Below, in pieces: positions 40,637 to 50,028 of a stretch of DNA of 64,000 bases. The number at the start of each line of letters is the position of its first letter. Position 1 is the stretch's first letter. The DNA comes from CBDFKQ01 sp965248855 (lineage in GTDB: Bacteria > Bacteroidota > Bacteroidia > Cytophagales > 172606-1): contig CBDFKQ010000014.1 in assembly GCA_965248855.1 (NCBI GenBank), positions 496,001-560,000 on the forward strand. Reading direction: 5' to 3'. A program made the translations under genes and the position numbers. The notes beneath the pieces are model-generated. The model worked only from the letters and a program-made list of their open reading frames with translations. It did not search any database and was not told the origin of the DNA.

Positions 40637-41350
40637 TTATTGCAACTGTCTCAAATATAACTGAATAGTATTTTCCAATCCCAAGTATAAAGCATCACAA
40701 ATTAAGGCATGGCCAATAGAAACTTCTAACAAAGAGGGTATATTTTTAAAAAAGAAATTTAAATTATCAAGGTCAAGGTCGTGACCTGCATTGATGCCTA
40801 TTTTTAATTCATCCGCTTTTTTTGCTGCTTTTAAATAAGGTTCAATAGCTATTCTTTTATCTTTTAAAAATTGATGGGAGTATGGCCCGGTATATAACTC
40901 TATTCGATCTGCACCGATTTTTGCAGCACCTTCAATCATTTTTTCTTCAGTTCCGACAAATAAAGAGACCCTGATATTTTGTTTTTTCAGTTCTGAAATT
41001 ATTTCTTTTAAAAAGTTTTCGTTTTTAATTGTATCCCAACCATTATCTGATGTTATGGCACCTGGCAAATCAGGTACTAATGTTGCCTGAGTAGGGTTAA
41101 CTTTTTTTACTAATTCCAAATATCTTTCATCCGGATATCCTTCTATATTAAATTCTGTCGTTACAATTTTACTTAAATCAATCACATCCCGGTATCGAAT
41201 ATGTCTTTCATCAGGCCTTGGATGAACAGTTATACCTTGCGCACCAAACCGTTCACAATCTTGTGCAACTTTAATTAAATCAGGGTTATTACCACCTCGT
41301 GAGTTCCTTAATGTGGCTATTTTATTGATATTAACACTGAGTTTGGTCAT
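40637..41350 (-). CDS. pdxJ: Pyridoxine 5'-phosphate synthase PdxJ
   Basis: 237 residues, the usual length. LSVNINKIATLRNSRGG and GITVHPRPDERHI are the conserved PdxJ phosphate and DXP-binding elements, and the third active-site region is GINAGHDLDL. It condenses 1-deoxy-xylulose 5-phosphate with 3-amino-2-oxopropyl phosphate to form PNP in vitamin B6 synthesis. It is 82 bp upstream of the GT2 gene in the same orientation and could be co-transcribed. Confidence 0.95.
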   Translation of the reverse strand: MTKLSVNINKIATLRNSRGGNNPDLIKVAQDCERFGAQGITVHPRPDERHIRYRDVIDLSKIVTTEFNIEGYPDERYLELVKKVNPTQATLVPDLPGAITSDNGWDTIKNENFLKEIISELKKQNIRVSLFVGTEEKMIEGAAKIGADRIELYTGPYSHQFLKDKRIAIEPYLKAAKKADELKIGINAGHDLDLDNLNFFFKNIPSLLEVSIGHALICDALYLGLENTIQLYLRQLQ

Positions 41351-41526
41351 TTCAAATATTTTTAGAAATACTGATTCTGCAAAAATACATCGTCTTCACT
41401 TTATTTTAAAAATTAATTATTATATCTCAGGTTATTAATATCATCAGATACAAATTATGAATATATAAATATCGTTTTTTTGATAATCATTATTTTGTTT
41501 TTGAAATGTTAAAGCTTTTTTATCTG

Positions 41527-41556
41527 TTGTCAATTGTATAATACTTTCTACTTTTG
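41527..41556 (+). promoter_or_regulatory. Promoter of metG
   Basis: TTG at 41527-41529, a 19-nt spacer, then TACTTTTG at 41549-41556: a good Bacteroidota promoter 83 bp before the metG start. Confidence 0.6.
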
Positions 41557-41639
41557 TAAAATTTTTTTTAAAACTTATTTAATCAGATTTTTACTTAATA
41601 TCAGTATACAATTATTATTTACTACTCATTACTAATCCA

Positions 41640-43676
41640 ATGCTTTCCGACCCTAAAAGATACACCATCACCGCCGCATTAATTTACGCCAACGGCCCTA
41701 TTCATATTGGTCATTTAGCCGGCTGTTATTTACCTGCAGATATTTATGCAAGATATTTAAGAAGCAAAGAAAGGGATATAGTTTTTATTAGCGGAACGGA
41801 TGAACATGGCGTACCAATTACCATTAAGGCAAAAAAAGAAGGAATTACACCGCAACAAGTTGTTGATAAATATTATACTCAAATAAAAGATTCATTTAAC
41901 GAGTTTGGAATTTCTTTTGATATTTATTCTCGCACAAGTAATCAAAAACACCATGAAGTAGCATCGGATTTTTTTACTGCCCTTTATAATAAAGGTGTTT
42001 TTAAAGAAGAAACAACTGAACAATATTTCGATGCGAAAGCAAATCAGTTTTTGGCAGACAGGTACATTGTCGGCACTTGCCCTAATTGTGGAAACCCAAA
42101 TGCATATGGCGATCAATGTGAACGATGTGGAACATCTTTAAGTCCTGATGAATTAATTAATCCTCATTCAACCCTTTCCGGGGAACAACCTATAAAAAAA
42201 TCAACTACAAACTGGAATTTACCTTTGGATGTGCTTCAACCAAAAATTGAAGAATACATTAGTGAACATCCCGAATGGAAAACAAATGTATATGGCCAAT
42301 GTAAATCGTGGTTGAACCAGGGTTTACATCCAAGAGCAATGACTCGCGATTTGGATTGGGGAATAAAAGTACCCTTGCCAAATGCAGAAGGAAAAGTTTT
42401 ATATGTTTGGTTTGATGCTCCGATAGGTTATATAACTTTCACTCAAGAATTATTAGGAGAAAATTGGGAAAAATATTGGAAGGATAAAGAAAGTAAACTT
42501 GTTCATTTTATTGGAAAAGACAATATAGTTTTCCATTGTATTATATTCCCTTCTATGCTTATGGAGCATGGTGGTTATATATTGCCGGATAATGTGCCGG
42601 CCAATGAATTTATGAACCTTGAAGGTGAAAAAATTTCTACTTCACGCAATTGGGCCATATGGTTGCATGAATATTTACTGGATTTCCCGGGCAAGCAAGA
42701 TGTACTCAGGTATGTATTAACTGCCAATGCTCCTGAAAATAAAGACAGTGATTTTACCTGGAAAGATTTTCAGGCAAGGAATAACAATGAATTGGCAGAT
42801 AATGTCGGAAATTTTATAAACAGGGTTATAACGCTTATTCACAAATATTATAACAGCGAAATTCCATCACATGGAAATTGGGAAGAAGTGGATGAAGAAT
42901 TAATTTCTACCATTATCGCTGCGCCTGTTAAAATTTCAGAATCTTTAGAAACTTACCGCTTTCGTGAAGCTTTAAGTTTAGTAATGGATTTATCAAGGGC
43001 CGGTAATAAATACCTTGGTGATGCCGAACCATGGAAGTTAATAAAAACAAATCCGGAAAGGGTAAAAACCATTTTGTATTTGGCTTCGCAATTGGTTGCA
43101 AATCTGGCAGTGGTAATGGAACCGTTTTTACCTTTCACTTCCGATAAAATTTTCAAAATATTAAATCTGCCTTCATTAAAATGGAATAAAGCAGGCGATG
43201 TTACCTTATTGGCTCCAGAGCATGTAATTAACCAGCCTGAGATTTTATTTGAAAAAATAGAAGATAAAGTTATTGAAACTCAAATTCAAAAATTGTTGAC
43301 CAGTAAAAAAGAAAATGAACTTGCCAACCAAACTATCGAACCTCAAAAGGAAGATATAAATTTTAATGATTTTGAGAAAATCGATATAAGGATTGCAACA
43401 ATTAAAGCTGCTGAAGCTGTTCCGAAAACAAAAAAATTATTAAAATTAATTCTTGATACCGGTTTAGATGAAAGAACAGTAGTGAGCGGAATAGCAGAAT
43501 ACTATAACCCTGAAAAAATTATCGGAAAGCAAGTTTGCCTTTTGGCAAATTTAGCTCCGAGGGAAATTAAAGGTATTATGTCGCAAGGGATGATATTAAT
43601 GGCTGAAGATAAAGATGGCAGTTTAGCATTTGTAAGTCCTGAAAAAATAATTGGTGCCGGTGGTGTGGTGAAGTAA
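41640..43676 (+). CDS. metG: Methionine--tRNA ligase
   Basis: 678 residues. The HIGH motif is PIHIGHLAG near residue 20. The zinc knuckle is CPNCGNPNAYGDQCERCG near 147-164, and the KMSKS equivalent is KISTS in LEGEKISTSRNW. An anticodon-binding helical domain follows, then a C-terminal tRNA-binding OB domain starting at FEKIDIRIATIKAAEAV (about 575-678) used for dimerisation. It charges tRNA-Met. Start ATG at 41640 follows a recognisable promoter. Confidence 0.96.
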   Translation: MLSDPKRYTITAALIYANGPIHIGHLAGCYLPADIYARYLRSKERDIVFISGTDEHGVPITIKAKKEGITPQQVVDKYYTQIKDSFNEFGISFDIYSRTSNQKHHEVASDFFTALYNKGVFKEETTEQYFDAKANQFLADRYIVGTCPNCGNPNAYGDQCERCGTSLSPDELINPHSTLSGEQPIKKSTTNWNLPLDVLQPKIEEYISEHPEWKTNVYGQCKSWLNQGLHPRAMTRDLDWGIKVPLPNAEGKVLYVWFDAPIGYITFTQELLGENWEKYWKDKESKLVHFIGKDNIVFHCIIFPSMLMEHGGYILPDNVPANEFMNLEGEKISTSRNWAIWLHEYLLDFPGKQDVLRYVLTANAPENKDSDFTWKDFQARNNNELADNVGNFINRVITLIHKYYNSEIPSHGNWEEVDEELISTIIAAPVKISESLETYRFREALSLVMDLSRAGNKYLGDAEPWKLIKTNPERVKTILYLASQLVANLAVVMEPFLPFTSDKIFKILNLPSLKWNKAGDVTLLAPEHVINQPEILFEKIEDKVIETQIQKLLTSKKENELANQTIEPQKEDINFNDFEKIDIRIATIKAAEAVPKTKKLLKLILDTGLDERTVVSGIAEYYNPEKIIGKQVCLLANLAPREIKGIMSQGMILMAEDKDGSLAFVSPEKIIGAGGVVK

Positions 43677-43736
43677 AATTTGAATTTTACAAAAATGGAT
43701 TTTCTAGAAGCTAAAATATTAATCATAAAAAACACA

Positions 43737-44177
43737 ATGCAAATAAGAGAAGCCTCTTTAAACGACATTCAACAATTAACAGTCCTCTTTGATAAATATA
43801 GAATTTTTTACGGAAAAGAAACAGATTTAGGAAGTGCAAAAACTTTTTTAACAGAAAGGATTATAAATAATGATTCTCAAATATTCGTCGCAGAAAAAGA
43901 AAATAATTTACTTGCTTTCGTGCAATTATATCCTTTGTTTTCGTCCACGCGTATGAAACGGCTGTGGTTGCTAAATGATTTATATGTAAATGAAAGCGAA
44001 AGAGGTACCGGACTTGGCATTCAACTTCTATTAAAATCTCAGGAATTTGCCAAGTAAACAAATGCCTGCGGATTGATGTTAGAAACCGAAAAATTGAATG
44101 TAATAGGAAATAATTTATATCCAAAATTAGGTTTTAGTTTAGATCAAGACCACAATAATTATTTTTGGGAAGCATAA
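43737..44177 (+). pseudogene. GNAT N-acetyltransferase interrupted by an in-frame TAA
   Basis: The frame from ATG 43737 (MQIREASLND) covers most of a ~147-residue GNAT: YGKETDLGSAKTFL, LLNDLYVNESERGTGLGIQLL (the acetyl-CoA P-loop motif is in GTGLGIQ). It meets TAA at 44055-44057. The same frame continues with LMLETEKLNVIGNNLYPKLGF and stops at 44175-44177, exactly the missing C-terminal strand and helix of the family. A single substitution, for example from GAA or CAA, explains it. The truncated product lacks the last ~40 residues and should not fold. It lies 60 bp after metG on the same strand. Confidence 0.75.
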
Positions 44178-44226
44178 AATTTTACCTCCAAGTAATTTCT
44201 ACCTGATTCATTTCCTTTTTTTCACC

Positions 44227-44234
44227 TACCTTTG
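44227..44234 (+). promoter_or_regulatory. -7 box of the ABC-F gene
   Basis: TACCTTTG matches TAnnTTTG, 35 bp before the ABC-F start; no clear partner box at the usual distance. Confidence 0.45.
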
Positions 44235-44268
44235 CTGCAAATTTTATAATTCCAATAGTCTACACATC

Positions 44269-46143
44269 ATGAATTTTATTTCTGCAGAAAATATATCAAA
44301 GTCTTTTGGTGAAAAATGGCTTTTCAAAAATATTTCAATAGGTATCAGTCAGGGTGAAAAAGTTGCATTGGTAGGAGCAAACGGATCCGGTAAAACCACT
44401 TTGATGAATATCTTAGCGGGTGTAATACCATCAGATGGAGGATCAGTAAGTGTAAGAAGAGGTGTTTCAGTAGGTTATTTAGATCAAAACCCTAGTTTTG
44501 ATCTAACAATGAGTGTTATTGATACTACATTTTCGGGTAATAACCCGATGGTTGCAGCAATAAAGAAATATGAAAAATCTTTAATTTCAGAAAACGGTGA
44601 TGAATTATCAGAAGCCATTGAGTTAATGGAATCATTGAAGGCTTGGGATTATGAAGTAAAAATAAAACAAATTTTAGGAAGGCTGGGAATTGAAGACTTT
44701 GAAAAGAAAATTTCCCAACTTTCAGGAGGTCAAAAAAAACGGGTTGCATTGGCAAGAATTTTAATTGAAGAACCGGATTTAATAATAATGGATGAGCCGA
44801 CCAACCATTTAGATTTAGAAATGATTGAATGGCTTGAAAGTTTTTTGGCAACAGAAAACAGAACTTTATTATTAGTAACTCACGACAGGTACTTTTTAGA
44901 TAAAGTTTGTAATAGGATAGTTGCCTTGGAAAATGGAAAAGTAGCAAGATATGAAGGTGATTATGCTTATTACCTGGAGAAAAAAGCTGAAAAAGAAGCA
45001 ATAGAAGCCGCAGAATTATCCAAAAATAAAAATACTTTCCGCAAGGAACTGGAGTGGATGCGCAGACAACCAAAAGCTCGTGGAACCAAAGCGCAATACA
45101 GAGTTGATGCTTTTGAAGAACTTAAAGAAAAAGTAATTCAGAAGAAACCGGACAGCGGATTAGAATTAAATGTAAAAATGACACGCGTGGGAAGTAAAAT
45201 TCTCGAAATTAATCATTTACATAAATCTTTCGGAGGTCAGGAAATTGTAAAAGATTTTAATTATGTTTTCAAAAAAGGTGATAGAATAGGCATAGTAGGC
45301 AAAAATGGAGTTGGTAAATCCACTTTCCTTAACATGCTTACAGGTAATATTCAACCTGATTCAGGTTTAGTTGATAAGGGTGATACTACAACTTTTGGAT
45401 ATTATACTCAATCGGAATTAATTTATACTCCCGGGCAAAAAGTACTGGATGTTGTAAAAGATATTGCAGAAGTAATTACTTTAGGAACCGGTGAAACAAT
45501 AAGTGCCTCTGCATTTTTAACACATTTCCAATTTCAACCCGCTGTTCAATATACACCGGTTGAAAAATTAAGTGGTGGCGAGAAAAGGCGTTTACAATTA
45601 TTAAAAGTACTTATAAAAAACCCTAATTTTCTTATTCTCGATGAGCCAACCAACGATCTTGATATTACAACATTAAATATTCTGGAAGATTTTTTATTGA
45701 ATTTTGGCGGCTGCCTTTTACTCGTTTCTCACGACAGGTACTTTATGGATAAGTTGGTCGAACATTTATTTGTTTTTCAAGGTGAGGGAAAAATCAAAGA
45801 TTTTAATGGTAATTATACCGATTACAGGGAATGGTTGGATGAAGAAGAAATAAATCAAAAAAAATCATCTCAAAAAAATCCGAAACCGGTAATTGAAAAA
45901 CCAATAGTTACATCCTCTAATACCCTTAAAAAGAAATTAACCTTTAACGAACAAAGGGAATATGAAGAACTTGAATCTCAAATAGAAGAATTGGAGAAAA
46001 CGAAAAATTTAATACTGGAAAAATTAAATTCAGAAAATGTGAGTCATGGTGAAATTTCTTCATTGGTAAAAGAAATTGAAGCTATAGATCTAAAAATCTC
46101 CGAAAAAACTGACAGGTGGGTTGAGCTATCAGAATTAGTGTAA
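44269..46143 (+). CDS. ABC-F family ATPase (Uup-like)
   Basis: 624 residues with two ATP-binding cassettes and no membrane segments. The first has GANGSGKTT, signature LSGGQKKRVALA and DEPTNHLD; the second has GKNGVGKST, LSGGEKRRLQLL and DEPTNDLD. A linker with arginine-rich helices separates them, and the last ~80 residues form a coiled coil as in Uup. Such proteins act on the ribosome or on DNA branch structures; the C-terminal coiled coil favours the Uup type. It is followed 33 bp later by the WG-repeat gene. Confidence 0.9.
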   Translation: MNFISAENISKSFGEKWLFKNISIGISQGEKVALVGANGSGKTTLMNILAGVIPSDGGSVSVRRGVSVGYLDQNPSFDLTMSVIDTTFSGNNPMVAAIKKYEKSLISENGDELSEAIELMESLKAWDYEVKIKQILGRLGIEDFEKKISQLSGGQKKRVALARILIEEPDLIIMDEPTNHLDLEMIEWLESFLATENRTLLLVTHDRYFLDKVCNRIVALENGKVARYEGDYAYYLEKKAEKEAIEAAELSKNKNTFRKELEWMRRQPKARGTKAQYRVDAFEELKEKVIQKKPDSGLELNVKMTRVGSKILEINHLHKSFGGQEIVKDFNYVFKKGDRIGIVGKNGVGKSTFLNMLTGNIQPDSGLVDKGDTTTFGYYTQSELIYTPGQKVLDVVKDIAEVITLGTGETISASAFLTHFQFQPAVQYTPVEKLSGGEKRRLQLLKVLIKNPNFLILDEPTNDLDITTLNILEDFLLNFGGCLLLVSHDRYFMDKLVEHLFVFQGEGKIKDFNGNYTDYREWLDEEEINQKKSSQKNPKPVIEKPIVTSSNTLKKKLTFNEQREYEELESQIEELEKTKNLILEKLNSENVSHGEISSLVKEIEAIDLKISEKTDRWVELSELV

Positions 46144-46176
46144 ACAATTATAACAGTTCAGGTTTAAAGACTTAAA

Positions 46177-48528
46177 ATGAATTGGCGGTTTAATATAATA
46201 TTCAGTATCCTTTTATTTTTTTTTATTCAAATTACCTTAGCTCAAAGTATAAAAAAAATTGAAGGATACCTTGCTGACAAGGACTTTAAAAGCAGTCACG
46301 ATTATTTAAATAAAATCTTATTAAAAAAACCTCATAATGCAGCTGCTGAATATTTATATGCTAAATATTATTTATACCGGCCCTTGTCAACAAATTTATA
46401 CGACTCTGCTTATTTTCATATACAGAAAGCAATTGATGATTTCTCCACATCAAGTTCAAAAGAAATAAAACAATGGGCAAAAATTGGTTTAAATAGTGAC
46501 AGTGCTTCGATTTTAAAAAAACAAATCGATAGCCTTGAATTTGGTTTAATAAGCCAAACAAAAAATATAAATCTTTATCAACATTATTTAAATTTTTATC
46601 CAAGTTCTGCGTACTATAAAAAAGCAGAATTAAGCCTACAGGAAATTGCTTTTCAACAGGCATTTCAAAGCAATAATACGGATAGTTTAAAAAACTTTAT
46701 AGATCGTTATCTCTTTGCAGGTCAATTGAATGAGGCTAAGAAGAGATATGATATTTTAATTTTTGAAAACCAAACTAAAAACGGTTCATTAAAAGATTTT
46801 GAAGAATTTGTAAAAAAAAATCCAAACAGCCCTTTTATCAAAATTGCCGAAAAAAATATTTTTCAATTGACAACACTTCATCAACAACTTAAAAATTATG
46901 AGGCTTTTATAATTAAATATCCTGCCAACCACCTTCAACAAACTGCCAGACAATGGTTTTATAATCTCTTTAAAGAAGATCACAACGAAACCGATTTCTT
47001 TCTTTATTATCCACATTTTAAAAATGATTTAAGATGGAATGATTTAATAACCACAAATAATAAAATTCTTTATCCGATTTTAGAAGAGGGTAAATATGGT
47101 TTTATTGATGAGCGCGGCAACACTACCATTCCAAGTCGAATTGATTCTATTCCTGCAAATTATTTTTGTGAGGGAATTAAAGAAAACATTATACAAGTTT
47201 ATAATAAATCAAAACTTGTATTACTTAATAAAAAAGGAGAAGAAATAGCAGAAGAAAATATTGAAAATATTAATTTTTTTGAATCCGGATTATATAAAAC
47301 CGTAAGAAATTTAAAAAAAGGACTCATTTATGAATCAGGATTTGAAATTCTTCCGCCTATTTACGATTCTATAATTTTAATTAACGATAAAATAATCCTA
47401 TCCCACCATAGGGATAATATTTTTTTATTTAGCTTAACCGGAAAAGAATTATTTAAAGGGGCAAATTATCAAATTCAAAGTTTTGCAGATTCCTTGTTGA
47501 TTTTTAAAAATGAGAATAAATTTTGCCTGATAACGTGCAATTATCTTTTTGATAATCCACATCCTACGCTCAAATTTGATATAGATTCTGTAAAAATTTT
47601 AGATGACTTTACTTTAAAAGTCATTAAAAACAATGAAGAGTTTATCCTTTTATCATACCATCTTGATATAAATCAATTTTTAGATACCACAAGCATTCCT
47701 AAAATTGAAAGACTATTAATGCAAAAGTTTGCAAGTGTTTATCCCACTAAAAATGGTTTTACAGTAAAAAATGAAAATGATAAATATGGCTTTTATAATA
47801 AAAGGGGCATTAAGGTTTTAAATGTTAAGTATGATGAAATAGAGGTATGGAAGGATAACTTATTCAAAATAAAATTAAGGGGCAAAACGGGCCTTATAGA
47901 TAATAAAGAAAAAAATATCCTTCCAACGCATTTCGACGGATTATCCCGGATGGAAGGCGGATATATAGCCACTATACAAAAAGGGAAATTTGGAATTATA
48001 CAATTAAAAAACAAAATATCTATCTCTCCCGGATTTGAATCTTTGCCTTATTTATATAATAAAAAACAAAAAATATTTATTGTAAAGAAGAAAGGAAAGC
48101 TTGGATGGGTTTCTGAAAAAAATGAAAAATTATCAGAATTTAAATTTGATGAAATTAAATATTGGCAACCCTCTGTAGCTTTAGTTAGGATAAATGAATA
48201 TTGGTATTTCTATAATATTTCAACGAAAGAAATGATGTTTAAGCCAATCGAAAAATTATTTTTTTTGAAAGATGAGGATAAACAAAAACTTATAAAAGTT
48301 CTTGTCGAAAATAAATATGGATTAATAAGTAATCAATCGGGCGTGGTAATTGATTTAGAATATAATTCTCTCAACAACATGGGCACAATTGATAATCCAT
48401 TTTACGTTGCCGAGAAATACATAAAAGAGGTGGATGTATATTTATTATATTATATTAATAAAGAAGGGAAAACAATTAGAAAGCAGGTTTTAACTCAAGA
48501 CTTATATGAAAAAATTAGTTGTGATTAA
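46177..48528 (+). CDS. Secreted WG-repeat protein
   Basis: 783 residues. A signal peptide (LLFFFIQITLAQ) leads the chain. The N-terminal third is helical with TPR-like segments (YLNKILLKKPHNAAAEYLYAKYYLY). From about residue 300 onward there are at least five WG-type repeats (GKYGFIDERGNTTIPSRIDSI, NDKYGFYNKRGIKVLNVKYDEI, GKTGLIDNKEKNILPTHFDGL, GKLGWVSEKNEKLSEFKFDEI). The repeats form a propeller-like surface domain of unknown role. It follows the ABC-F gene by 33 bp, perhaps in one transcript, and ends at a hairpin terminator. Function unknown. Confidence 0.8.
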   Translation: MNWRFNIIFSILLFFFIQITLAQSIKKIEGYLADKDFKSSHDYLNKILLKKPHNAAAEYLYAKYYLYRPLSTNLYDSAYFHIQKAIDDFSTSSSKEIKQWAKIGLNSDSASILKKQIDSLEFGLISQTKNINLYQHYLNFYPSSAYYKKAELSLQEIAFQQAFQSNNTDSLKNFIDRYLFAGQLNEAKKRYDILIFENQTKNGSLKDFEEFVKKNPNSPFIKIAEKNIFQLTTLHQQLKNYEAFIIKYPANHLQQTARQWFYNLFKEDHNETDFFLYYPHFKNDLRWNDLITTNNKILYPILEEGKYGFIDERGNTTIPSRIDSIPANYFCEGIKENIIQVYNKSKLVLLNKKGEEIAEENIENINFFESGLYKTVRNLKKGLIYESGFEILPPIYDSIILINDKIILSHHRDNIFLFSLTGKELFKGANYQIQSFADSLLIFKNENKFCLITCNYLFDNPHPTLKFDIDSVKILDDFTLKVIKNNEEFILLSYHLDINQFLDTTSIPKIERLLMQKFASVYPTKNGFTVKNENDKYGFYNKRGIKVLNVKYDEIEVWKDNLFKIKLRGKTGLIDNKEKNILPTHFDGLSRMEGGYIATIQKGKFGIIQLKNKISISPGFESLPYLYNKKQKIFIVKKKGKLGWVSEKNEKLSEFKFDEIKYWQPSVALVRINEYWYFYNISTKEMMFKPIEKLFFLKDEDKQKLIKVLVENKYGLISNQSGVVIDLEYNSLNNMGTIDNPFYVAEKYIKEVDVYLLYYINKEGKTIRKQVLTQDLYEKISCD

Positions 48529-48562
48529 GATCGGAAATAAATAAAAATTAAATAAAAAAAAA

Positions 48563-48592
48563 GGGGCTTTATTGAATAATATTCAGAGCCCC
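48563..48592. terminator. Terminator between convergent genes
   Basis: GGGGCT pairs with AGCCCC across an 18-nt loop; A-run before and T-run after. Serves both the WG-repeat gene and the convergent hypothetical. Confidence 0.7.
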
Positions 48593-48598
48593 AATTTT

Positions 48599-49054
48599 TT
48601 AATAATTAATTTTCTCAAGCCTCATATTTAGTTTTTTTGCCTTTCTGAAATATTCAATCAGTAATACGTTTCCTGCCTTTGCCGGAAGAACTTTTAGAAA
48701 AGTAGCATCAGTTTTAAGGCTTAACTTATCGGTAGAGTATTGATTATCTATTTTTGTTACAGCATGAAAATTCCATTGTCTGCTCTTTTCTTCTCTTTCA
48801 TAGTCAGTATAGCAAACAGAAAAAGCTTTTTTATCTGTATACAGTTGGGTAAAGGAGTAGTCAAAACCATTAACGTATTTTATAAATTGTGCTAATATTT
48901 GAGGACTGTTTAATCCTGTCCCTGCTGGTAGCTCAACATTAGTTTTACTTTTATCAATTACCTTTACATCTGATAGGCTAAAGTCTGAATTTAATTCAAA
49001 AATTACCAAATCCTCCACAATCATTTTAAAAGCACTTGCTTGGCCTTCCATCAT
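48599..49054 (-). CDS. Hypothetical protein, possibly an N-terminally truncated larger protein
   Basis: 151 residues, beta-rich (SVCYTDYEREEKSRQWNFH, FLKVLPAKAGNVLLIEYFRK). It resembles the C-terminal part of a family of larger Bacteroidota cytoplasmic or secreted proteins of unknown function (DUF6770-like, from memory and not checked). The frame stays open for about 30 codons upstream without a convincing start or signal peptide, so the ATG at 49054 is uncertain. I cannot assign a role. Confidence 0.45.
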   Translation of the reverse strand: MMEGQASAFKMIVEDLVIFELNSDFSLSDVKVIDKSKTNVELPAGTGLNSPQILAQFIKYVNGFDYSFTQLYTDKKAFSVCYTDYEREEKSRQWNFHAVTKIDNQYSTDKLSLKTDATFLKVLPAKAGNVLLIEYFRKAKKLNMRLEKINY

Positions 49055-49342
49055 TTGTATTGCAACCTTTTTAGTCTGAAGTCTTAAAAAGGAGAAGATC
49101 CGTATACTAAAGTTAAATTTTATAAAATTGGTTAGTAAAATAAAATATTTTACTAATTTTTTTTAGTAATATTTATATTTAGGTATTAAACAGGTGAAAC
49201 TAAGTTGAATATTACTTTTTTTACAGATATTTTTTTTCTTTCTTACTTTATTCTGAATATTTGCTTGAAATTTACAACCAATAATTCAAAAGTCGGGTTG
49301 ATAGCATAACATTTTTTTTTATACACTCTTAAACCGAATAAA

Positions 49343-49705
49343 ATGTCAAATATTAAAACTGTTCTTGATGAATGGTCTGTTAAAGACTTAGAAGATGGAT
49401 CGTCATTAAAAATATTGGTAGAAAGTTGCACTGAATTGGGTAATAATTCAAAACCGGGTATTCAAATACATTACTTGGGATATATTTTAAATTATGAGCC
49501 AAATATTGTAGAGAGGTGGGTATATCAGGCCGGGAAAGCGGGAGTAAGTGAAATGTTATTGGAAGATTATTCGTGGATGGTGCATGAAGACCAATATATA
49601 AAAAACTATTTAATTATTGGCACATCGCTTAAAGCCAGGGTTGAAGTTAAAACACGCAGTTCTAAGCCAACTATTAAAGAATATGACTTGCCAATAGAGT
49701 TATAA
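49343..49705 (+). CDS. Small hypothetical protein, function unknown
   Basis: 120 residues, MSNIKTVLDEWSVKDLEDG at the start, with a tryptophan/tyrosine-rich middle (ERWVYQAGKAGVSEML) and no signal or membrane segment. A perfect stem terminator follows at 49765-49791. I do not recognise the family. It is flanked by AT-rich gaps and is probably monocistronic. Confidence 0.5.
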   Translation: MSNIKTVLDEWSVKDLEDGSSLKILVESCTELGNNSKPGIQIHYLGYILNYEPNIVERWVYQAGKAGVSEMLLEDYSWMVHEDQYIKNYLIIGTSLKARVEVKTRSSKPTIKEYDLPIEL

Positions 49706-49764
49706 GAGTTCTTAAAATCCGTTTTAAAGTTTGGTAAAATCCATGCTATTCGGAAAATTGTTTT

Positions 49765-49791
49765 TAAGGTTGGGACTTGTTCCCAACCTTA
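49765..49791 (+). terminator. Stem-loop terminator
   Basis: TAAGGTTGGGA pairs with TCCCAACCTTA across CTTGT; downstream of the 49343 gene. Confidence 0.7.
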
Positions 49792-49953
49792 ATTCTATAT
49801 CTTTTTCAATTATTTAAATAAGTTTCTTGTTAAATTTTTTGCCTTAACCTATCTATGCCATCTTCTTCACGGCAATTTCTTAGAAATTGCAGCCTAAACA
49901 TTAGTTTAAAAAAGCAATAGATTATTAATTATTAAGATAACAGCTGTAGGCAG

Positions 49954-49995
49954 GAAATAATTTTTTAGCCCATTATAAGGCTAAAAAATTATTTC
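49954..49995 (-). terminator. Terminator of the TonB-dependent receptor gene
   Basis: A perfect 17-bp stem (GAAATAATTTTTTAGCC and its complement) with an 8-nt loop, 34 bp past the receptor's stop codon. The 49792-49953 interval between the two terminators is empty. Confidence 0.75.
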
Positions 49996-50028
49996 CGCTT
50001 TAGGTTACATTTCAGGCTTGAACCAATC

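Noticed and set aside
44525..45073. A 182-codon minus-strand frame inside the ABC-F gene
   Set aside because: Shadow of the well-supported sense frame; Leu/Phe-rich nonsense composition.
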